From Chromera velia (Eukaryota > Sar > Chromeraceae), in NCBI GenBank assembly GCA_018398765.1, contig JAHBMJ010000581.1, forward strand, positions 7,501 to 42,500: a stretch of 35,000 bases of DNA, written 5' to 3'. The notes beneath the pieces are model-generated. The model was not told where the DNA came from, made no database searches, and saw only the letters and a list, made by a program, of their open reading frames with translations. Shown here piece after piece: positions 30,269 through 35,000 of this stretch; within the stretch, counting starts at the first letter, position 1; every line of letters starts with the position of its first letter. Made by a program: the position numbers and the translations under genes.

Positions 30269-33200
30269 ATGGGTCTCGTACCTCTCGAGAACCCGTGTCA
30301 CAAAAGGGGGTGCATGCAAAAATCAAGGAGTGGAAAGGGACAGATGATAGCAGCAAAAGCAAGAAGTGGACACTGATGAGAGAAAAAGTGGCTACCGTGT
30401 CCACATACAGAGGCTTTTGAGCTCTTCTCCCTTTACACATACACTCAAGCTTGCACGGACAGACGGAGAGACGGACCAAGTTGAGAAAATTGAGGACTCG
30501 AGTGATTCCAGTCAGGTTGAGGGGAGCTGTGAGGAACGGACAGAGCAGGTGCAGTCCGATGATAGGGAGTGCATTGGCGATCTCGACTGGCACGGTCACC
30601 TTCGCATTCGGGCTGATTGAGATTGTGCTTGCTCTTCGCATGGTGCTGCTATTTGAAGCGCCTTCCAGTTGTTTGAGGTCCGCATTCCACTCATCTGCGT
30701 ACGGATCCTTCAGAGCTTTTGCGGAGGAGTTCAAGTCTTCTGCAGGCACTTTCACACCCGTCGGGGGTCCGTCCTGAGTTTGGTTTCTGCTCTTCGTTGC
30801 AGCCTCTGCTTCGTCTGTTTTCGCGCGGGGGGCACCTCCTTCTCTTTCGTTTTTTTCTTCTTCTTTGTGAGGGGCACCTCCAAGAGACTTGGGGAGAAGG
30901 TGTTCAAATGCTTTCAGGAGACAAGCCGTCTCGTCAGCGATGCGGTCCTTGATGGAGCGGGAGCGAACCAAGGGGGAAGCTGAAGGGGACACAGGAGGGG
31001 AAGTCGAAGCGAAAATGCGGGGCCTGAGTCTGCCCGTCGCCACCATCTCCATCTGATTCGAGTTCCTCACAAAGTTCGCATTCAGAAATCCAACAATCGC
31101 GGTGGCTCCGGGGCTGCTCTCACCCTCACTGACAGACACGGGGTTCAATCCGTCCACTGCAGAGTCATGAGAGTTTTCTCGTTGCCGTTCGGCAGCCGAT
31201 CGCCTCGCCGAATTTTTAACTCTCTTCATCAACTGGAGAAGCAACAAGACAAGAAGAAAGAAAAGCAGAAAGCGGAAATGGGAATGAAGAAACGATTCCA
31301 ACTATTTCAGCACTACTTCACACTTTCTGCTAGCTCTCAGGAGATCGTCGGCGTCTTCGTCAATTCGGTTCTTCATGGGTTGTGTGGAGGGGGAGGGGGA
31401 GTCGGACACAAGAGGGGAGACGGAGTCGGACATGCGGGGCCTGAGCCTGCCCGTCGCCACCATCTCCATCTGATTCGAGTTCCTCACAAAGTTCGCATTC
31501 AGAAATCCAACAATCGCGGTGGCTCCGGGGCTGCTCTCACCCTCACTGACAGGCGCGGGGTTCAATCCGTCCACTGCAGAGTCATGAGAGTTTTCTCGTT
31601 GCCGTTCGGCAGCCGATCGCCTCGCCGAATTTTGAACTCTCTGAATCAACTGAACAAGCAACAAGACAAGAAGAAAGAAAAGCAGAAAGCAGAAAGGGGA
31701 AAGGGGGACGAAGAAACAACTCAGACTATTTCAGAACCTCTGCCAACAGAATGTGTTGCGCAGCCTTGAGATGGCAAAGAAGTTTGTGGAAGGAAGGAAG
31801 AGGGGAAAAAATCAGAAGCACACAGGAAAAAGTGGGTGAGCCAACTTGGGGCAAACACATCAAGCGGGGACTGAATTTGAGGAGAAAGAAACACTCACTG
31901 CTTGACCGCCTCACTGGCATTCCAAGCAACCGCACCACACGTAAACCACAACAAATAACCTCATATGTCGCCGCCGCACTTCCACCAACCTGCGAGATGT
32001 CGATGTCAAAGAGTTGTTCTGCATTCGACGCAAGAGCAGCGGCCTCGGTGAGTTCTTTGATCAGTCTCCTGTTTGCAAACGAGACTCTTCTGGCTGTCAC
32101 CGGGTCCATTCCTGTGTCCTGCACAGAACAACAAGGGGAGCGACAAGGGGAGGACGGAGACAGAAGGGCAGGGAATTCATGATGAGGAAACAGACGGGGC
32201 TGGCGGCAACGCAAGAAGAGAGCAAGATGGAGAAATAGAAAGAAGACTCTACGAAATAAATTAGTCCACTAGTGGCCTAGCAATCGCAACAAAGCGGGTA
32301 AGAAAACAAAGTTGATTGCTACTGCTGGTATTGAACAACGGACCTACCCGAGATGTGAACAGATTCTCCTGCCACCTCAGTTCCTCAATCGCCCCCTTCA
32401 AGAGTTCCACCAGTCGTTCCACAGACGACACAGAGGACTTCACCTTCAGCAGATCGTCCACCTCCTCCAACAGGTGAGAGATCCTGGTCTTCTGGTGCTT
32501 GATCTTCACGTGCAGACACCGCGTGGAGTACTGCATTCATGCACTCTATCCACTTCATGCATTCGATCGGTGGGTGCATGGGGAAAAGGCGGATTTTGGT
32601 AGAAAAGTTATAATGGACAATGAACAACTGAGAAAGAGAAGAAACCAGAAGCAGTCCAATCAAGCGGATCATTCAATCGCACTGACACCCTCCCCAGAAG
32701 CACGTTTTCCCGACTTTCCTCGACGTCTCATCTTTTCATTCGTTCGCTCCCGTTCTCGCCCCGTCAACAGTTCACACGTCAGGCAGAAAAAGGCACTCAC
32801 CTCTTCCTGAGCGAAAGCCCTTGTCACAGCAAAGAGGGCCAACCCGGAGCCCAACAGACCGTAGAGGGCGACCATCATCAGTTGATCCTCCAGCTCGTGC
32901 CTGACAATGAAAAAGATCCCAGCAGAAAGCTCCAGAAGAAACGCACAACTCGTAGAAATGAAGAGCGCCGGTCGCCTCAGAGGTATCACCAGGATCAGGC
33001 AAACCACAAAGATCGTATCGAGTGCAACCATCGTCATCTCGGCATAGAGAACGTCCTGCGCAGAATCTGCGGGACGGTAAATCTCTTCCCTCAACCAAGA
33101 CATGGAAAACACCCAGAGCAGCATTGCACTGGCGACAACCTTTTCAAAATCCTGAGGCTGTCCAGGATACCACACGGCAATCCCGGCAAGGAAAGCGCAA

Positions 33201-33541
33201 ACACTGATTGTGCATGTCTTTCGAACAACGTTGACCGGGTTGTCGAGGCTGTAGGTGGACAGGTACTCTGTCTCGAGTGCAAGGTCCAGAATGTCCAGCA
33301 CGAAGAAGAGGGACGTCAAGAGAAGCAGCCACCCTCTCTGTGTGCCCTGTCTTTCTACAACAAAGCTTTCTTCCAAGGCATCATCCATAAAGTACCCAGA
33401 GCATTTATGGGTAGGGATGCGCACCACTTTCGGTCCGGGCGTTCTGTACCCACCACCACTGGAATCATCCAATTTCTCCCCCATTGTTCTTCCCATAATG
33501 CCCCCCAATACCCCCCCCATTGCGTCTTGCCAAAAGACCAT
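27598..33541 (-). CDS. Membrane-anchored class I 3',5'-cyclic nucleotide phosphodiesterase, 13 exons
   Basis: Exons on the minus strand are 33541-32801, 32530-32348, 32118-31990, 31649-31317, 31232-30878, 30739-30477, 30173-30117, 29901-29738, 29521-29419, 29268-29191, 28979-28814, 28588-28405 and 28231-27598. All junctions are GT-AG and in phase, giving 1,129 residues. Six hydrophobic segments lie at residues 71-89, 106-125, 132-150, 170-188, 191-213 and 221-243, then a coiled-coil linker. The catalytic domain spans about 600-960. It shows the catalytic His and first metal His in YHNALHGAD (680, 684), the His-Asp pair in CHDVGHEGVNN (720, 721), YNDRSVLENFH, LILDTDMKLHFEF, the metal Asp in AADLGH (856), EEFFLQGEKE, LPISPLCNR, and the nucleotide-binding Gln in SQIGF (910). 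It should hydrolyse cAMP and/or cGMP at a membrane; which of the two cannot be told. The architecture matches apicomplexan PDEs. A 170-residue polar tail ends the protein. Confidence 0.9.
30190..30264 (+). repeat. TG/CA microsatellite in a phosphodiesterase intron
   Basis: This run of TG and TGCG units on the plus strand reads as a CA-rich tract on the gene's own strand. It lies just upstream of the acceptor of the exon that carries the catalytic YHN motif. Confidence 0.9.
30878..31232 (-). other. Duplicated linker exon, copy B
   Basis: The acceptor is TTCTCCAG and the donor GGAG|GTGCCCC. It encodes RVKNSARRSAAERQRENSHD and continues with a segment almost the same as copy A up to VATGRLRPR. 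The second half differs (IKDRIADETACLLKAFEHLL). Its end phase fits the next exon, which carries the start of the catalytic region (DPYADEWNADLKQLEG). Confidence 0.7.
31015..31309. repeat. Tandem exon-intron duplication, unit 1
   Basis: About 295 bases match 31432-31731 with only a handful of differences. The unit includes the first two thirds of linker exon B and about 75 bases of its upstream intron. The neighbouring sequence (exon 3' parts) has diverged strongly. Confidence 0.9.
31317..31649 (-). other. Duplicated linker exon, copy A
   Basis: A long pyrimidine tract ends in TTGTTCAG, and the exon begins in phase 0. With the donor GAA|GTAGTG it holds 111 codons and joins in phase to copy B. 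With the nearby donor AAA|GTGTGA it does not. It may therefore be used in series with B or skipped; both keep the frame. Confidence 0.6.
31432..31731. repeat. Tandem exon-intron duplication, unit 2
   Basis: The partner of 31015-31309, in direct orientation and offset by about 420 bases. It includes the first two thirds of linker exon A and the end of its upstream intron, up to the shared CTATTTCAG. Confidence 0.9.
32801..33541 (-). other. Exon 1 of the phosphodiesterase gene: six-helix membrane domain
   Basis: The exon starts at ATG MVFWQDAMGG, and the same frame is open a further 36 bases upstream to a TTG. It holds 247 codons and ends at GAAGAG|GTGAGT. A Gly-rich N-terminus is followed by six hydrophobic helices separated by short loops, the first being WLLLLTSLFFVLDILDLAL. 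One membrane domain encoded by one exon, followed by twelve small exons, suggests that it was joined to the catalytic part as a unit. Confidence 0.8.
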
Positions 33542-35000
33542 CGTCACTGATCTCGTCAATCTCTTAAGGTAAAACAAAGTTGCTGAAGAGCAGTCTCAGT
33601 TACTACTATTAACATAATACAGTGTTTGTTAAATCCTGCCTCCACATGTCCGTCTTCACCCACCAATATCCGTGCGAGCCCGTCTATTACTTCGACCCGA
33701 TTCAACTGCTTTTCTGCCGTTGATATCCAAAGCCTTTCGAGCCGTGCCTGTTCTGTTGAGCTTGTGAAGCAATTAAGTTGTGATCGCCATGCATGCATGC
33801 AGCCACTGAGTGTCTGACCTTTTGTCTGACTTTTAGCTGCACGTATGCACGCGGCGGCCGGCGTATACCGCGTGCGGCACAGCGCCGCTTTTCGGGTCGG
33901 TCCCACATGGTCCCACGAAGTTCTCGGAGCGAGTCCGTTATATAGTCCGTTCAGGGGGCGCTTTCTCGAGCAGCAAGAGTCCAAGTAAGTCTAAGACAGT
34001 AAGGTCGGTAGCAAAAGCAATGGAGAAAGTAGGAGAAAGTCAAGAACGGCTGAAGAATGATAGGTATTTATGGGGACATATAGGAAGATTTGTTATAAGA
34101 TTGGGTTTGATTTTTTGTTATTTATCTTTAAGACATACAAGAAACCAGAAGTTTTAAGAATGATTTCTAACTCTAAGAAACTATTCGGTTTTTCAAGGTA
34201 TTTAGGGAAACAACCGTTCTAGCAACCGTTATAAAGTTGAGAACAGCCGTTATAAAGTTGATGTGGGGAGTGATCCACGTGAAGCCTTTCACCGTGATGC
34301 TAGGTTGATCGACGAGTGTATATCATAAACTCTTTTTTTGATACCCCTACACTTTGCAGCACTTTATTGCAGCAAATCTCTTCTTCTTAATTCACAGTAA
34401 AAAAAATATAAAGAGCGGTTTCTCATCAAAATCTCTGCTTAAAAGCATTTAAAAGTGAAATAACCGTGTTTTTAAATATTTTAAATATTTTTATTCTATC
34501 ATAATTCTAAATTTTTCTACTCAAAAAACGTATTGCAAAACAAAATTACTGTCAGACGCTAGATTGGAAGTAAATATATTAAATGCTAGACGCCTTTTTA
34601 TATAGTATAGGCAAATAATAATTTGATAAATTAATAATAAAATCTGACAGTAATAGACTAATAGTTAACAAGGAAATGAAAGATTTTGGATCTACTTTTG
34701 GCCCGAGTTCAAGTTCTTAATTTGTAGAGGAGGGCACCGCTATTAGTTTGGATGGAAGACCCTCACCTGGGTATCAGCAGCTTTGATGAAAAATCATGTT
34801 TAAGAATGATGTCTCTCGAGAGATTGAAGCTTTTGATTTAAAGTGTTAATTAAGGTAGTACGTGTAGCATCATATCCTAGAAAATAATATAACTTTTCTC
34901 TGCCTAATATTATAGAAGACTTATTAGAAATATCTAGCTGTCAGTGGCTCTGGATATGGATGACGATGGCGCATCATAGTCATGGTTATATCAAATAATG
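33542..35000. other. Upstream region of the phosphodiesterase gene and AT-rich right flank
   Basis: From 33542 to about 33990 the sequence is GC-balanced and should hold the 5' untranslated region and promoter. A TATATAA-like word lies on the minus strand at about 33937-33945, roughly 400 bases before the ATG, but I cannot show that it is used. From about 34000 to the end the DNA is AT-rich, similar in composition to the region beside the LINE. It holds a short direct repeat (CCGTTATAAAGTTGA at about 34226 and 34247) and no gene I can support. Confidence 0.45.

Noticed and set aside
33556-33984. Minus-strand open frame of 142 codons just upstream of the phosphodiesterase start
   Set aside because: It overlaps the phosphodiesterase 5' region in another frame and shows no domain; it is probably untranslated leader or promoter sequence.

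Overview
This looks like nuclear DNA of a eukaryotic protist. I infer a chromerid alveolate, probably close to Chromera velia. The reasons are GT-AG introns of about 60 to 1,100 bases, a very long low-complexity protein gene rich in Ser, Gly, Gln and Ala, a decayed LINE retrotransposon with AT-rich tails, and a membrane-anchored cyclic-nucleotide phosphodiesterase of the type known from apicomplexans and their relatives. The species is not proven by the sequence alone.

Layout. The left edge (minus strand, running out of the window) holds the start of a voltage-gated-type cation channel, with S1-S2 visible. About 700 bases with no clear gene separate it from a divergent plus-strand gene of about 14.7 kb (1087-15817). 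I reconstruct that gene as about eleven exons and about 4,100 codons. Almost all junctions keep the reading frame, including one around a 15-base micro-exon. One junction near 2243-2418 is unresolved. The product is mostly low-complexity sequence with a few more ordered islands, one of which resembles the C-terminal half of a SAM domain. Splice-like signals after its stop codon suggest an alternative 3' end. Its introns carry long pyrimidine microsatellites.

From about 18080 to 24937 the sequence is mobile-element DNA. Two partial LINE 3' tails are followed head-to-tail by a nearly complete LINE of about 6.5 kb. Its ORF1 has a CXC-like cysteine-rich segment. Its ORF2 has an APE-type endonuclease, a reverse transcriptase and a C-terminal zinc knuckle. 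Several in-frame stops and two frameshifts make it a pseudogene, and a catalytic glutamate of the endonuclease also appears to be lost. AT-rich DNA without genes follows, to about 26200.

The right third holds a possible small plus-strand gene (26230-27436) and, convergent with it, a complete minus-strand gene (33541 down to 27598). I resolve the latter as 13 phase-consistent exons encoding an 1,129-residue phosphodiesterase: six N-terminal membrane segments, a coiled-coil linker, a tandemly duplicated linker exon, and a class I PDE catalytic domain with all key residues. The last 1 kb is AT-rich and appears to be non-coding.

Functionally, the channel and the phosphodiesterase both point to membrane signalling, but nothing shows that they work together. 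The giant gene has no recognisable function.
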